Shown here in pieces: positions 20,582-29,816 of a DNA stretch of 64,000 bases. The notes beneath the pieces were generated by a model that worked only from the letters and a program-made list of their open reading frames with translations, did not search any database and had not been told where the DNA came from. Location of the stretch: NCBI RefSeq assembly GCF_020103695.1, contig NZ_JAHXBF010000003.1, positions 677,391 through 741,390 of the forward strand. The letters are read 5' to 3'. The stretch is from Hyalangium versicolor (GTDB lineage: Bacteria > Myxococcota > Myxococcia > Myxococcales > Myxococcaceae). The position numbers and the translations under genes were made by a program. Each line of letters starts with the position of its first letter. Positions within the stretch are counted from its first letter, which is position 1.

Positions 20582-21928
20582 GTGGCTCTGAATGCCTTCA
20601 CCAACATTTTCCGGATCGCCGAGCTGCGAAACCGGCTGGCGTACACGCTGGTGCTGCTCGTCGTCTACCGCATCGGCATCTTCATCAACACGCCGGGGGT
20701 GGACCGGGCGGCGATGAACGCGTTCATGGACGCCCAGAAACAGTCGGGCGGCCTGGTCTCGCTGTTCAACCTGTTCTCCGGCGGCGCCCTGGAGCAGATG
20801 TCCATCTTCGGCCTGGGCATCATGCCGTACGTCTCCGCCTCCATCATCATGCAGCTGCTGGCGGTGGTCATCCCCAGTCTCGAACGGCTGCAGAAGGAAG
20901 GCGCCGCGGGCCGGCAGAAGATCAACCAGTACACCCGCTACGGCTCCATTGTCCTGTCCATCATCCAGGGCATCGGCATCTCGCGATGGCTGGTGTCCCT
21001 GGGCCGCAGCGACGCGGGGCAGGGTGGCTTCAACCAGATCGTCGTTCCGGATGACAGCGCCTGGTTCACCTTCATGACGGTGATCAGCCTCACCGCCGGC
21101 ACGGCCTTCATCATGTGGCTGGGCGAGCGCATCACCGAGCGCGGCATCGGCAACGGCATCTCGCTCATCATCTTCGCCGGCATCGTGGCGCGCATGGTGC
21201 CCTCGGCCAAGCAGCTGTTCGACATGACGGCGCAGGGGGCCATCGAGTCCGCGGCGCTGGTCGCGCTGGCTGCGTTCATGCTCTTCGTCGTCGCCGTGGT
21301 GGTCTACGTCGAGCGAGGCATGAGGCGCATCCCGGTCCAGTACGCCAAGCGCATGGCGGGACGGCGGATGTTCGCGGGCCAGGCCACCTACTTCCCGATG
21401 AAGGTGAACAGCGCGGGCGTGATTCCTCCCATCTTCGCCGGCGCGCTGCTGTCCTTCCCGGCCACGCTGGGCACCTGGTTCCCGTTCCTGAACACCTTCC
21501 GGCAGGGCCTCGAGGGCAACGCGTGGCTCTACAACGGGCTGTTCGTCCTGCTGGTGGTCTTCTTCGCCTACTTCTACACCGCGCTCACCTTCCGGCCGGA
21601 TGACGTGGCCGACAACATCAAGAAGCAGGGTGGCTACATCCCCGGCATCCGTCCGGGCCGCCAGACGGCGGACTTCATCGAGCGCGTGCTCAACCGCATC
21701 ACCTTCGGCGGTGGCGTGTACCTGGCCGCCATCTGCGTCATCCCCTCGGTCATCACCAACGTGATGGGGGTGCGCTTCTCATTCGGCGGCACGGCACTGC
21801 TCATCGTGGTGGGCGTGGCGCTTGACACGGTGCAGCAGATCGAGGGCCACCTCATCAGCCGCAACTACGAGGGCTTCGCGGGTCCGCGCGGTCCGCGTAT
21901 CCGCGGCCGGGTGCGGGTGGCGGCCTAG
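20582..21928 (+). CDS. secY: Preprotein translocase subunit SecY
   Basis: SecY is the channel of the Sec translocon in the inner membrane. The protein has ten hydrophobic segments and the family blocks [37 protein letters not shown] ([28 protein letters not shown]), [13 protein letters not shown], and [17 protein letters not shown], the cytoplasmic loop that contacts SecA and the ribosome. The GTG at 20582 (448 residues) was chosen because VALNAF...FRIAELR is the usual N-terminus and GAAGGGG lies 11 nt upstream. An in-frame ATG at 20528 would add 18 residues without homology. Confidence 0.95.
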   Translation: MALNAFTNIFRIAELRNRLAYTLVLLVVYRIGIFINTPGVDRAAMNAFMDAQKQSGGLVSLFNLFSGGALEQMSIFGLGIMPYVSASIIMQLLAVVIPSLERLQKEGAAGRQKINQYTRYGSIVLSIIQGIGISRWLVSLGRSDAGQGGFNQIVVPDDSAWFTFMTVISLTAGTAFIMWLGERITERGIGNGISLIIFAGIVARMVPSAKQLFDMTAQGAIESAALVALAAFMLFVVAVVVYVERGMRRIPVQYAKRMAGRRMFAGQATYFPMKVNSAGVIPPIFAGALLSFPATLGTWFPFLNTFRQGLEGNAWLYNGLFVLLVVFFAYFYTALTFRPDDVADNIKKQGGYIPGIRPGRQTADFIERVLNRITFGGGVYLAAICVIPSVITNVMGVRFSFGGTALLIVVGVALDTVQQIEGHLISRNYEGFAGPRGPRIRGRVRVAA

Positions 21929-21945
21929 GCTGCGCGTTTCTCCAT

Positions 21946-21985
21946 GGCGCCTCTCTCCGCTTCGGGGAGGGGCGCCTTGTTCGTT
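21946..21985 (+). terminator. Terminator-like hairpin after secY
   Basis: GGCGCCTCTC (21946-21955) pairs with GAGGGGCGCC (21967-21976) with one G-U, loop about 11 nt, followed by TTGTTCGTT. It could partly end the secY transcript; adk then follows after a 147-nt gap. Confidence 0.5.
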
Positions 21986-22075
21986 CAGGGGTAGTCAGTC
22001 GTGTATGGGGGGCGCTTTCGGAGGTTCTTCGCATGGGGCTTCCGTGCGTTCCTTCGGAGGAGCTGAGAGGAGCAC

Positions 22076-22723
22076 ATGAACCTGATCCTGTTGGGCCCGC
22101 CAAACGCGGGGAAGGGCACCCAGGCCAAGAACCTGTTCCGGGACTATCAGATCCCGCAGATCTCCACCGGGGACATCCTCCGCAAGGCGGTGAAGGATGG
22201 CACCGAGCTGGGCAAGATCGCGGGGCCGCTGATGGCCTCGGGCGCGTACGTCCCGGATGACATCGTCATCGGGATCGTCGAGGAGCGCCTGAAGCAGCCG
22301 GATTGCGCCAAGGGCTTCGTGCTGGACGGCTTCCCTCGCACCACCCCCCAGGCTGATGCGCTGGATCGGATGCTGGCGAAGAACGGCAAGAAGATCGACG
22401 CCGTCGTCTCGCTCGAGGTGCCGCACGCCAAGCTCGTCGAGCGCGGCTCCGGGCGCCGCTCGTGTCCGGTGGATGGCAGCGTCTACCACGTCGTCCAGAA
22501 CCCCCCGAAGCGGGCCGGGTACTGCGACAAGTGCGGCGCGGGGCTCGTCCAGCGTGAGGATGATCACCCCGAGGTCATCGAGAAGCGCCTGCAGAAGTAC
22601 GACGCCGAGACGGCGCCGCTGAAGGACTTCTACGGCAAGAAGGGGCTGCTCAAGAGCATCGATGGCGTGGGTGCTCCGGATGGCATCTATGCCGAGATCC
22701 GCGCGGCCATCGGCAAGGCCTGA
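22076..22723 (+). CDS. adk: Adenylate kinase
   Basis: Adk interconverts ATP + AMP and 2 ADP. The 215-residue long-type enzyme has the P-loop GPPNAGKGTQ (about 7-16), the AMP-binding DGFPRT block, and a LID domain with the zinc-finger-like arrangement. The first pair reads C-x2-D (RRSCPVDGSVYH) and the second C-x2-C (YCDKCG). One Cys of the usual four is thus Asp. The ribosome site AGAGGAG precedes the ATG. secY-adk-map is the common order at the end of spc operons. Confidence 0.96.
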   Translation: MNLILLGPPNAGKGTQAKNLFRDYQIPQISTGDILRKAVKDGTELGKIAGPLMASGAYVPDDIVIGIVEERLKQPDCAKGFVLDGFPRTTPQADALDRMLAKNGKKIDAVVSLEVPHAKLVERGSGRRSCPVDGSVYHVVQNPPKRAGYCDKCGAGLVQREDDHPEVIEKRLQKYDAETAPLKDFYGKKGLLKSIDGVGAPDGIYAEIRAAIGKA

Positions 22724-22816
22724 GTGGAGAGCGGTCAGGCAGGCGGGCGCCTCCATGTGGAGTGTCGCCCCCTGGCTCCCGGGTCCTCCCCTGAGCACGC
22801 TCGTCGGTAGAAGCCC

Positions 22817-23575
22817 ATGAGTTCTGTTGAGATCAAGAGCCCGGACGAGATCGCCCTCATGCGTGAGGCCGGGCGGATCGTGTGTGAGATCCTCGACGAG
22901 CTCGAGAAGGCCGTGGCTCCTGGAGTCACGACCTGGGAGCTCGACGCCCTGTCCGAGAAGCTCATCTACGCGAAGGGGGCCAAGCCAGCGTTCAAGGGCT
23001 ACCTCGGCTTTCCCTGCTGCCTGTGTGCGTCTATCAACGAAGAAGTCGTACACGGCATCCCCTCGAAGAAGCGGAAGCTCGTCGAGGGCGATCTGATGAA
23101 GCTGGACTTCGGTGTGGTGTACCGGGGCTTCTTCGGGGACTCGGCGCGTACGGTGCCGGTAGGGAAGGTGAGCAAGGAAGCTCAGGCCCTCATCGAGGCC
23201 ACCCGGGAGTCGCTGAAGAAGGGCATTGCCGCCGCAGTGGCAGGTAACCGGATCGGCGACATCGGCCATGCGGTGCAGAGCTACGTGGAGGCGCGGGGTT
23301 ACTCGGTGGCTGAGGGTTTCACCGGCCACGGGATTGGCCGGAAGCTCCACGAGAAGCCCGAAGTGCCCAATGTCGGCAAGCCGGGGTCGGGTATGAAACT
23401 GCGCCCGGGCATGGTCTTGGCCATCGAGCCCATGGTGAACCTGGGAACCTCCGAGGTGGGTCTCCTCGAGGACAATTGGACGGCGGTGACCCTGGATCAC
23501 AAGGTTTCCGCACACTTCGAGCACACCGTGTTGATCACGGACCATGGCCCCGAGGTGCTCACCCGCAGGCCCTGA
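22817..23575 (+). CDS. map: Methionine aminopeptidase, type I
   Basis: MetAP removes the initiator Met from nascent proteins. The 252-residue protein has the metal ligands in their usual motifs: LDFGVVYRGFFGDSART (two Asp), GHGIGRKLHEKP (His), AIEPMVN (Glu) and FEHTVLI (Glu). The substrate-pocket His lies in EEVVHGIPS. The length is typical of type I enzymes without an N-terminal zinc finger. It follows adk by 93 nt. Confidence 0.96.
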   Translation: MSSVEIKSPDEIALMREAGRIVCEILDELEKAVAPGVTTWELDALSEKLIYAKGAKPAFKGYLGFPCCLCASINEEVVHGIPSKKRKLVEGDLMKLDFGVVYRGFFGDSARTVPVGKVSKEAQALIEATRESLKKGIAAAVAGNRIGDIGHAVQSYVEARGYSVAEGFTGHGIGRKLHEKPEVPNVGKPGSGMKLRPGMVLAIEPMVNLGTSEVGLLEDNWTAVTLDHKVSAHFEHTVLITDHGPEVLTRRP

Positions 23576-23723
23576 GAAGGCCTGACGTCGGGTGAAATAC
23601 GTTGTTAGTATGCGGGGTTGGTAGAAGTTCGGAGCGAGCGCGACACGGTACTTGCCACTTCGGGACCAAAGTGCTATCCCGCCGCGCTTCCAAGAGTCTG
23701 GTGGTCCGGAAGAGGGTTTTCGA

Positions 23724-23942
23724 TTGCCGAAGGATGATTCGATCGAAGTGGAGGGGACCGTCATGGAGCCCCTGCCCAACGCGATGTTCCGCGTGGTGCT
23801 GGACAACGGCCACAAGGTGCTCGCGCACATCTCCGGCAAGATGCGGATGCACTTCATCCGTATCCTGCCGGGCGACAAGGTCAAGGTCGAGCTCTCGCCC
23901 TATGACCTGACCCGAGGCCGGATCACGTACCGGGCAAAGTAG
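23724..23942 (+). CDS. infA: Translation initiation factor IF-1
   Basis: IF-1 is an OB-fold protein that blocks the A site during initiation. From a TTG at 23724, 7 nt after AGAGGG, the product is exactly 72 residues, the family norm. It begins M(L)[23 protein letters not shown] and contains [24 protein letters not shown] and the C-terminal [14 protein letters not shown]. The frame is open for 24 more codons upstream, but that part has no homology and is not adopted. Confidence 0.95.
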   Translation: MPKDDSIEVEGTVMEPLPNAMFRVVLDNGHKVLAHISGKMRMHFIRILPGDKVKVELSPYDLTRGRITYRAK

Positions 23943-24011
23943 TGGGGTTGCCTCCGCACCAGGCGGGGGGCCCTTGCAGGCTTTCATTTCACGAAGGAAG
24001 GAAGTAGCGCC

Positions 24012-24128
24012 ATGAAGGTTCGGGCGTCCGTCAAGAAGATCTGCGACAAGTGCAAGGTCATTCGTCGCAAGGGCATCGTGCGCGTGATCTGCGCCTCCAA
24101 CCCGCGGCACAAGCAGCGCCAGGGCTAA
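24012..24128 (+). CDS. rpmJ: 50S ribosomal protein L36
   Basis: This small gene encodes a 38-residue protein, [19 protein letters not shown]...NPRHKQRQG. The zinc ligands Cys-x2-Cys, a later Cys and the His of NPRHKQRQG are all present, so it is the zinc-binding (C+) form of L36. A GAAGGAAG ribosome site lies about 8 nt before the ATG. It occupies the classic infA-rpmJ-rpsM position. Confidence 0.97.
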   Translation: MKVRASVKKICDKCKVIRRKGIVRVICASNPRHKQRQG

Positions 24129-24175
24129 CGGCCAGGCCGTTGGCTCCAGACCAACTCAACTAGAAGGAACGAACG

Positions 24176-24562
24176 ATGGCTCGTATCGCCGGTGTCGATC
24201 TCCCGCCTGCCAAGCGCGCGGTGATCTCGCTTCAGTACATCTACGGGATCGGCAACAAGACCGCCCATGACATCTGCGCCCACGCGGGGATCGAACTCGC
24301 GACGCGGACCAAGGACCTGACGGACGATCAGGCTCGCAAGATCCGCGAGTACATCGAGGCCAACCTCAAGGTCGAGGGTGATCTCCGGCGCGAAGTGACG
24401 ATGAACATCAAGCGGCTGATGGACCTGGGCTGCTACCGCGGCCTGCGTCACCGCAAGGGCCTGCCCGTTCGCGGCCAGCGCACCCACACCAACGCCCGCA
24501 CCCGCAAGGGCCCCAAGCGCGGCATCGTGCGCGCCAAGCCGGCTGCTCCGGCGGGCCGCTAA
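24176..24562 (+). CDS. rpsM: 30S ribosomal protein S13
   Basis: S13 forms inter-subunit bridges and contacts the P-site tRNA. The 128-residue sequence has [26 protein letters not shown], and the C-terminal tail [29 protein letters not shown]. Order L36-S13-S11-S4-RpoA-L17 is that of the alpha operon. Confidence 0.98.
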   Translation: MARIAGVDLPPAKRAVISLQYIYGIGNKTAHDICAHAGIELATRTKDLTDDQARKIREYIEANLKVEGDLRREVTMNIKRLMDLGCYRGLRHRKGLPVRGQRTHTNARTRKGPKRGIVRAKPAAPAGR

Positions 24563-24634
24563 ACCGTTCCCCCACCTGCGCCGGTCCGTCGAGGCACCGG
24601 CGTCGATCATCTACTCTGAGGAGTACCCACTCTC

Positions 24635-25078
24635 ATGGCTGAAGAAGTCAACACCCCCGCAGCCGCTCCGGCCGCTGCCGAGGGCGGTGAGTCCGCCGCG
24701 GCGAAGAAGGCCAAGCGCAAGGGCAAGAAGAACATCCTCAACGGCGTGGTCCACATCCAGTCCACGTTCAACAACACCATCATCACGATCACGGACGTGT
24801 CCGGGAACGTGATCTCCTGGTCCTCCGCTGGCGCCCGTGGCTTCAAGGGCAGCCGCAAGTCGACGCCGTTCGCCGCGCAGGTTGCCGCGGGCGATGCCGC
24901 CGCCAAGGCCATGGAGCACGGTCTGAAGAACGTGACGGTGCTGGTGAAGGGCCCGGGCGCCGGCCGCGAGTCCGCGCTGCGCGCTCTGGCCGCCGCGGGC
25001 CTGAAGATCAACCTCATCCGCGACGTGACGCCCATCCCGCACAACGGCTGCCGTCAGCCGAAGCGCCGCCGCGTCTAA
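24635..25078 (+). CDS. rpsK: 30S ribosomal protein S11 with an Ala-rich N-terminal extension
   Basis: S11 helps shape the platform and the E site. The core begins at [19 protein letters not shown] and ends with the conserved [17 protein letters not shown]. The N-terminus has about 25 residues rich in Ala, Glu and Lys ([23 protein letters not shown]), so the product is 147 residues instead of ~129. Confidence 0.96.
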   Translation: MAEEVNTPAAAPAAAEGGESAAAKKAKRKGKKNILNGVVHIQSTFNNTIITITDVSGNVISWSSAGARGFKGSRKSTPFAAQVAAGDAAAKAMEHGLKNVTVLVKGPGAGRESALRALAAAGLKINLIRDVTPIPHNGCRQPKRRRV

Positions 25079-25138
25079 TCCTCATCCGGGCCGCTCCGAG
25101 AGGGGCGGCCTCAGACCACCTTTCGAAGGAGAAGTTCC

Positions 25139-25765
25139 TTGGCTCGTTACACCGCCAGCGCCTGCCGCATCTGCCGGCGCGAGAACCTGAAGATGTATCT
25201 GAAGGGCGATCGCTGCTACACGGACAAGTGTGCCATCGAGCGCCGCCCGTATCCCCCCGGCCAGCACGGCCAGGGCCGCGTGAAGTTCTCCGGCTACGGC
25301 GTGCAGCTGCGCGAGAAGCAGAAGGTCAAGCGCATGTACGGCCTGCTCGAGAGCCAGTTCAGCGGTTACTACCGCCGCGCCTCGGCCGCCAAGGGCAAGA
25401 CGGGTGAGAACCTCCTGCAGCAGCTGGAGCTCCGTCTGGACAACGTGGTGTTCCGCATGGGCTTCGCGGACACGCGCAACGAGGCTCGCCAGCTGGTGCG
25501 CCACGGCCACTTCACGGTGAACGGCAAGCGGGTGAACATCCCCTCGTTCTCGGTGAAGCCGGGCAGCTCCGTCGAGGTGGCGGAGAAGAGCCGCAAGGTG
25601 CTCCGCATCTCCGAGGCGCTGGAGACCGTGGACCGCCGCGGCGTTCCGCAGTGGATCGACCTGGACAAGAAGGCCTTCAAGGGCACGGTGAAGACCGCCC
25701 CGAACCGCGAAGACCTGACCATGCCGATCCAGGAGCAGCTCATCGTCGAGCTCTACTCCAAGTAA
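25139..25765 (+). CDS. rpsD: 30S ribosomal protein S4, zinc-binding form
   Basis: S4 nucleates 30S assembly and, in E. coli, represses the alpha operon. The 208-residue product starts at TTG (25139) behind an AAGGAGAAG ribosome site. The N-terminal [23 protein letters not shown] gives a four-Cys zinc knuckle. The S4 RNA-binding domain follows ([41 protein letters not shown]). Confidence 0.97.
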   Translation: MARYTASACRICRRENLKMYLKGDRCYTDKCAIERRPYPPGQHGQGRVKFSGYGVQLREKQKVKRMYGLLESQFSGYYRRASAAKGKTGENLLQQLELRLDNVVFRMGFADTRNEARQLVRHGHFTVNGKRVNIPSFSVKPGSSVEVAEKSRKVLRISEALETVDRRGVPQWIDLDKKAFKGTVKTAPNREDLTMPIQEQLIVELYSK

Positions 25766-25949
25766 GGCGTGAGGCCCCACGAGGGCCTGCTTCCTTCCTT
25801 CAGGCGCCCTGGCGGCCTCCGCCGGGGCGTCGTGCTTCTTTCTGGCTGGCCTCGCCGGCCTCGATTATTCGTCGTACCCCCCGCGTGCCCATCCTCCTGC
25901 CACCCTGGCGGGTAAGTCGGTGGTGGCGCCCGCACTGAGGAGCAGCAAC

Positions 25950-26990
25950 ATGGCTGATACGTTCATTGCGAAGAACTGGCGCGATCTCATCAAGCCGCGC
26001 CGGCTGGAAGTTGATCAGGACTCCCTCACCACCACCTACGGCAAGTTCGTCGCGGAGCCGCTTGAGCGCGGCTTCGGCACCACGCTGGGCAACTCGCTGC
26101 GCCGCGTGCTCCTGTCCTCGCTGCAGGGCTCGGCGATCACCTCGGTGAAGATCGAAGGCGTGGACCACGAGTTCACCACCATCCCCGAGGTGGCCGAGGA
26201 CGTCACCGACATCGTGCTGAACCTGAAGGAAGTCCTCCTTCGGATGCACACGAACGAGACGAAGACCCTGCGCATCGAGGCGGAGGGCCCCAAGGAGATC
26301 AAGGCCGGCGACATCATCGCCGACCAGGACGTCGAGATCCTCAACCCGGGCCACCATATCTGCACGGTGTCCGAGGGTGGCAAGGTCCGCATGGAGCTGA
26401 CCTGCCGCCGTGGCCGCGGCTACGTGGCCGCCACGGTGAACAAGGTGGCCGGCTCGCCGATCGGCACCATCCCCATCGACTCGCTGTTCTCGCCGATCCG
26501 CAAGGTGAACTACCAGGTCACCAACGCGCGCGTCGGTCAGGTGACGGACTTCGACAAGCTGGCGCTCGAGGTGTGGACGGACGGCTCCGTGACGCCGCAG
26601 GACGCGGTGGCGTACGCGGCGAAGATCATCAAGGAGCAGCTCACGGTCTTCGTGAACTTCGACGAGACCGAGGAGCCGGTGGTGGCGGAGGCCCCGAAGG
26701 AGGAGGCCAAGCTCAACGAGAACCTGTTCCGCTCGGTGGATGAGCTGGAGCTGTCGGTGCGCTCGGCCAACTGCCTGCAGCAGGCCAATATCAAGACCAT
26801 CGGCGACCTGGTGCAGCGCACCGAGGCCGAGATGCTCAAGACGAAGAACTTCGGCCGCAAGTCGCTCAAGGAGATCAAGGAGATCCTGGCGGAGATGGGC
26901 CTGTCGCTCGGCATGAAGCTGGAGAACTGGCCTCCGAAGCAGGCTCCGGCGGCGGCGGCTCCGGCGGCCAGCGCGGCGCCCAAGGCCTAG
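25950..26990 (+). CDS. rpoA: RNA polymerase alpha subunit
   Basis: The alpha dimer is the assembly platform of RNA polymerase and its C-terminal domain contacts UP elements and activators. Residues 1-235 form the N-terminal domain ([26 protein letters not shown] dimer block). After an acidic linker, the C-terminal domain (about 255-330) reads [43 protein letters not shown], with the DNA-contacting Arg and the NxGxxSL block intact. A short Ala/Pro tail ends the protein. ATG 25950 was chosen over 25920 by its GAGGAG ribosome site and homology. A 184-nt gap with no recognised signal precedes it. Confidence 0.97.
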   Translation: MADTFIAKNWRDLIKPRRLEVDQDSLTTTYGKFVAEPLERGFGTTLGNSLRRVLLSSLQGSAITSVKIEGVDHEFTTIPEVAEDVTDIVLNLKEVLLRMHTNETKTLRIEAEGPKEIKAGDIIADQDVEILNPGHHICTVSEGGKVRMELTCRRGRGYVAATVNKVAGSPIGTIPIDSLFSPIRKVNYQVTNARVGQVTDFDKLALEVWTDGSVTPQDAVAYAAKIIKEQLTVFVNFDETEEPVVAEAPKEEAKLNENLFRSVDELELSVRSANCLQQANIKTIGDLVQRTEAEMLKTKNFGRKSLKEIKEILAEMGLSLGMKLENWPPKQAPAAAAPAASAAPKA

Positions 26991-27163
26991 GCCTTCCCGT
27001 AGTACCTCCCCCCGCACCGCGACACGGTTTCATGCGGCGCGGGGAGAGGGGGCCCTGAAGAGGGCCCGATGGCAATGGCGGCGCTCGTGTCGGAGCCGCC
27101 CTTCCCACCCGGTACCTGATACGGCCGGAGTGGTGGAGCCCAGAAGGCTCCGGAGTCACGGAC

Positions 27164-27589
27164 ATGCGTCACAAGGTTGGACAAAGGAAGCTCCACCGCA
27201 CCACGAGCCACCGGCTCGCGATGCTCAACAACATGGTCACCTCGCTGCTGGAGCACGAGGCCATCCGCACCACCGTCCCCAAGGCCAAGGAGGCCCGGAA
27301 GATGGCGGAGCGGATCATCACCCTCGGCAAGCGCGGCGGTCTGGCCAATGTCCGGCTCGCGGCTCGCATCGTGAAGGACAAGAACGTCCTTCAGAAGGTC
27401 TTCAGCGAGTACAAGGATCGCTACGCCAGCCGGAAGGGCGGCTACACCCGGATCGTCAAGCTCGGCTTCCGCCGTGGTGACGCCGCCGAGATGGCCCTGC
27501 TGGAGCTGGTCGATCGCCCGGCGAAGCAGGCCGCTCCCGCCGAGGGTGGCGAGGCGGAGGCCAAGGCCGAGGAGAAGAGCGAGGAGTAG
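27164..27589 (+). CDS. rplQ: 50S ribosomal protein L17
   Basis: L17 lies near the tunnel exit. The 141-residue protein begins [34 protein letters not shown] and has [25 protein letters not shown]. The last ~22 residues form an acidic Ala/Glu/Lys tail beyond the usual ~120. It closes the ribosomal block and is followed 28 nt later by a strong terminator. Confidence 0.97.
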   Translation: MRHKVGQRKLHRTTSHRLAMLNNMVTSLLEHEAIRTTVPKAKEARKMAERIITLGKRGGLANVRLAARIVKDKNVLQKVFSEYKDRYASRKGGYTRIVKLGFRRGDAAEMALLELVDRPAKQAAPAEGGEAEAKAEEKSEE

Positions 27590-27617
27590 TCCCTCCTCGG
27601 CTCTGAAGCCGTCACGG

Positions 27618-27655
27618 AGCGCCCTTCCCAGTTGGGAAGGGCGCTTTCGTGTTTT
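27618..27655 (+). terminator. Intrinsic terminator of the ribosomal block
   Basis: AGCGCCCTTCCCA (27618-27630) and TGGGAAGGGCGCT (27633-27645) form a perfect 13-bp arm pair, followed by TTTCGTGTTTT. It lies between convergent genes (rplQ and the minus-strand gene ending at 27687) and could serve both. Confidence 0.85.
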
Positions 27656-27686
27656 CTGGGAGGGACTCTGGGAGGGGCAGAGCCCG

Positions 27687-28382
27687 CTACTCCGTCAGCG
27701 GCTGGCCGTTCTTCACCAGCTCCGCCTTGCCGTTCTTCGTTCGCATCTCCGCGTTGAGGAAGCGCTGATCCGAGGGCATCGGCCCGCCAGGGCTCAGCAG
27801 GCTCTTCGGCGTGAGGGTGAAGATGGCCCCCGCGTCGATCTTGTCCACGATGGCCTTGTACTTGCCATTCACCGTGAACACGACGTCCTCCCACGGATCC
27901 TCGTCCGTGTTCGACACCGTCAGGCTCGGCGCTGCCTGCGGGCGATCCGCGTTCGGCAACACCGTCACTCGCGCCCCCAGAGCCGCCGTCTGCACACCCC
28001 GGCTCGGGCACGCGATGATGATGCTCACCAGCGAGATGAAGATCCACCCGCCGATGATGCCCGCCTTCGCCTTCAGGAAGCGATCCGAGCCTCGGAAGTC
28101 CTGCACCAGCTCCTTCGCCATCGCCAGCGCGTTCAGGAACTGATTCGAAGCCTCCGAGCTCAGGCGCTTGCCCACCGGTCCCTCGGGCTTCTTCGCCACC
28201 GGGCCCGATCGCGCCGCGCTGAGCGCTCGCATCCCCGGATTGGTCACCGTTCGCGGCATCCCCGGATTCGAGGGCACTCGTGGCGTTCCTGGACTCGAAA
28301 CCGGACGCTGCGGCGCCGAGGGACTCTCGGCCTCGTCCGCCAGCGGATCGTTGTGTTCAGGCACCTTGCGACCGTCGCTCAT
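27687..28382 (-). CDS. Single-pass membrane protein of unknown function
   Basis: I do not recognise a family. The 231-residue protein has a Pro/Ser-rich N-terminal half with a repeated PGxPRxxxNPGM pattern (about 31-52). An amphipathic stretch (about 78-105) and one hydrophobic segment, AGIIGGWIFISLVSIIIAC (about 107-125), follow, then a C-terminal domain of ~105 residues with beta-strand character (RVTVLPNADRPQAAPSLTVSNTDEDPWEDVVFTVNGKY). The N-terminus is probably cytoplasmic and the C-terminal domain periplasmic. It lies 36 bp downstream of the TPR lipoprotein gene on the same strand, so the two could be co-transcribed. Confidence 0.7.
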   Translation of the reverse strand: MSDGRKVPEHNDPLADEAESPSAPQRPVSSPGTPRVPSNPGMPRTVTNPGMRALSAARSGPVAKKPEGPVGKRLSSEASNQFLNALAMAKELVQDFRGSDRFLKAKAGIIGGWIFISLVSIIIACPSRGVQTAALGARVTVLPNADRPQAAPSLTVSNTDEDPWEDVVFTVNGKYKAIVDKIDAGAIFTLTPKSLLSPGGPMPSDQRFLNAEMRTKNGKAELVKNGQPLTE

Positions 28383-28418
28383 CGGCCCCCAAGTGTAGAG
28401 GCCTGGACCGCCCGGTGG

Positions 28419-29816
28419 CTACTCTTGTGCCTTGATCTGTTGCAGCGCCCGCGAGGCCAGCGCGTTGTCCGGCTGCTCCTCCAGGACCTTCAGGAGCCAC
28501 TTCTCCGCCGCCTCGCTCGTCGTCCGTCGCTCCTCCGCCTTCCGCGACTTCAACGATTGCTCCGTGTAGAGCAGACCCAGCCTCAGCGCATACTCCATGT
28601 TCTCCGGGTCTTTTTCGACCACACGCTTCAGCTCGCGCTCGGCTGCCGGGAAGTCGCCCTCGAGCTGGTACACCATCGCCAGCTTGCCCCGAGGGGCCGG
28701 TGCGTCGGGCTGCAGCGAAGTGAGGATGCGGAAGGCCTCCCGAGCCGCCGGCAGATCCCGCCGATCCAGGCTGAGATCCCCCAGCCGCGCCCAAGCCTCG
28801 TCCAGCAGCGGGTTGAGCGCCACCGCCTTGGAGTAGGCCTCCCGAGCCGCGTCCGCCCGCTGCCGCGTGAGGTACAGCTCCCCCAGATAGAACTGGTTCT
28901 TGCCATCCCGAGGGGCCAGCTCGATGGCCTGCTTGAACTCGTCCACCGCGCGCCCCGCGTCATCCAGCCGCTCGTACGCCAACCCCAACAGCGCGTGCAC
29001 CACCGCCAGGTCCGGGTAGTCGTGCAGGATCTCCTCGAAGGCCAGGATCGCCGACTGCGGGATGTCCAGCTCCTGGAGAAAGCGCATGCCCTCCTCGAGC
29101 TTGCCCTCGGCCGCCTTCGGAAAGCCGGAGAACGGGTCCGCGATCTGGTTCATCAATGCCCGGGCCGTCGTCACCTCGGAGGGGGTAGGCGAGGCGCGGA
29201 CGACGGCTCCCAGCGCAGTCACCGCGCCCACGCTGTCCCCCGTCCGGTGCAGCGCCTTGGCCAGCGGGAGACGGATGGCGGCGCGATCGGGGGCCAACTC
29301 GGCCGCGCGGCGTAGCGGCCCCAGGGCCTCGGCATACTTCTCGGACTCCAGCCGGGCGATCCCGAGGCGGTAGTGGAACTCGGCCTCGTTCGGAGCCAGG
29401 GCAATGGCGCGCTCGAAAGCGGCCACCGCCGGCGCCCCCGCATCCGAGGCCCGCGAGAAGTAGGCCAGCCCCAGCATGTAGTGGTTCACCGCTCGCTCGG
29501 ACTGGGCGTTGCGCCGCTGGAGCTCCGCAATCCAGGCGTCCGCGTGGCCCGACTTCACCTGGGCTTCGGTGAGCGAGCGCGCCACGTCGAGATCGTCCGG
29601 GCTCTTCGCGTGCAGCTCCTCCAGCAGCGGCAGGGCCCGGGCAGGCTGGTTCTCTTCCAGGTAGACGTGGGCCTGTTCGCGCGGGCTCAGCGCTCGCTCC
29701 ATGGAGGTACCGTGGCTGCAGCCCGTCAGCAGGCTGAAGCCCAGCACGGCGGCGAAGGCCGGTCGGCGGAGCGGCCAGGAGCGGCGAGGGGAGGGGAGCT
29801 TCGCGTTCGAGGTCAG
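28419..29816 (-). CDS. TPR-repeat lipoprotein
   Basis: The mature protein is built from tetratricopeptide repeats (for example AVNHYMLGLAYFSRA, AEFHYRLGIARLESEKYAEALGPL, AVVHALLGLAYERLDDAGRAVDEFKQAI, KNQFYLGELYLTRQRADAAREAYSKAV). It therefore probably acts as a periplasmic-side scaffold. The N-terminus has Arg pairs, a hydrophobic stretch and lipobox LLTGC (Cys33), so it is a lipoprotein. No ATG, GTG or TTG lies between the upstream in-frame region and the signal sequence. The best start is a CTG at 29816 that overlaps the plsC stop (CTGA) and has GGAG 8 nt upstream, giving 465 residues. Frame and repeats are certain; the start is inference. Confidence 0.8.
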   Translation of the reverse strand: MTSNAKLPSPRRSWPLRRPAFAAVLGFSLLTGCSHGTSMERALSPREQAHVYLEENQPARALPLLEELHAKSPDDLDVARSLTEAQVKSGHADAWIAELQRRNAQSERAVNHYMLGLAYFSRASDAGAPAVAAFERAIALAPNEAEFHYRLGIARLESEKYAEALGPLRRAAELAPDRAAIRLPLAKALHRTGDSVGAVTALGAVVRASPTPSEVTTARALMNQIADPFSGFPKAAEGKLEEGMRFLQELDIPQSAILAFEEILHDYPDLAVVHALLGLAYERLDDAGRAVDEFKQAIELAPRDGKNQFYLGELYLTRQRADAAREAYSKAVALNPLLDEAWARLGDLSLDRRDLPAAREAFRILTSLQPDAPAPRGKLAMVYQLEGDFPAAERELKRVVEKDPENMEYALRLGLLYTEQSLKSRKAEERRTTSEAAEKWLLKVLEEQPDNALASRALQQIKAQE

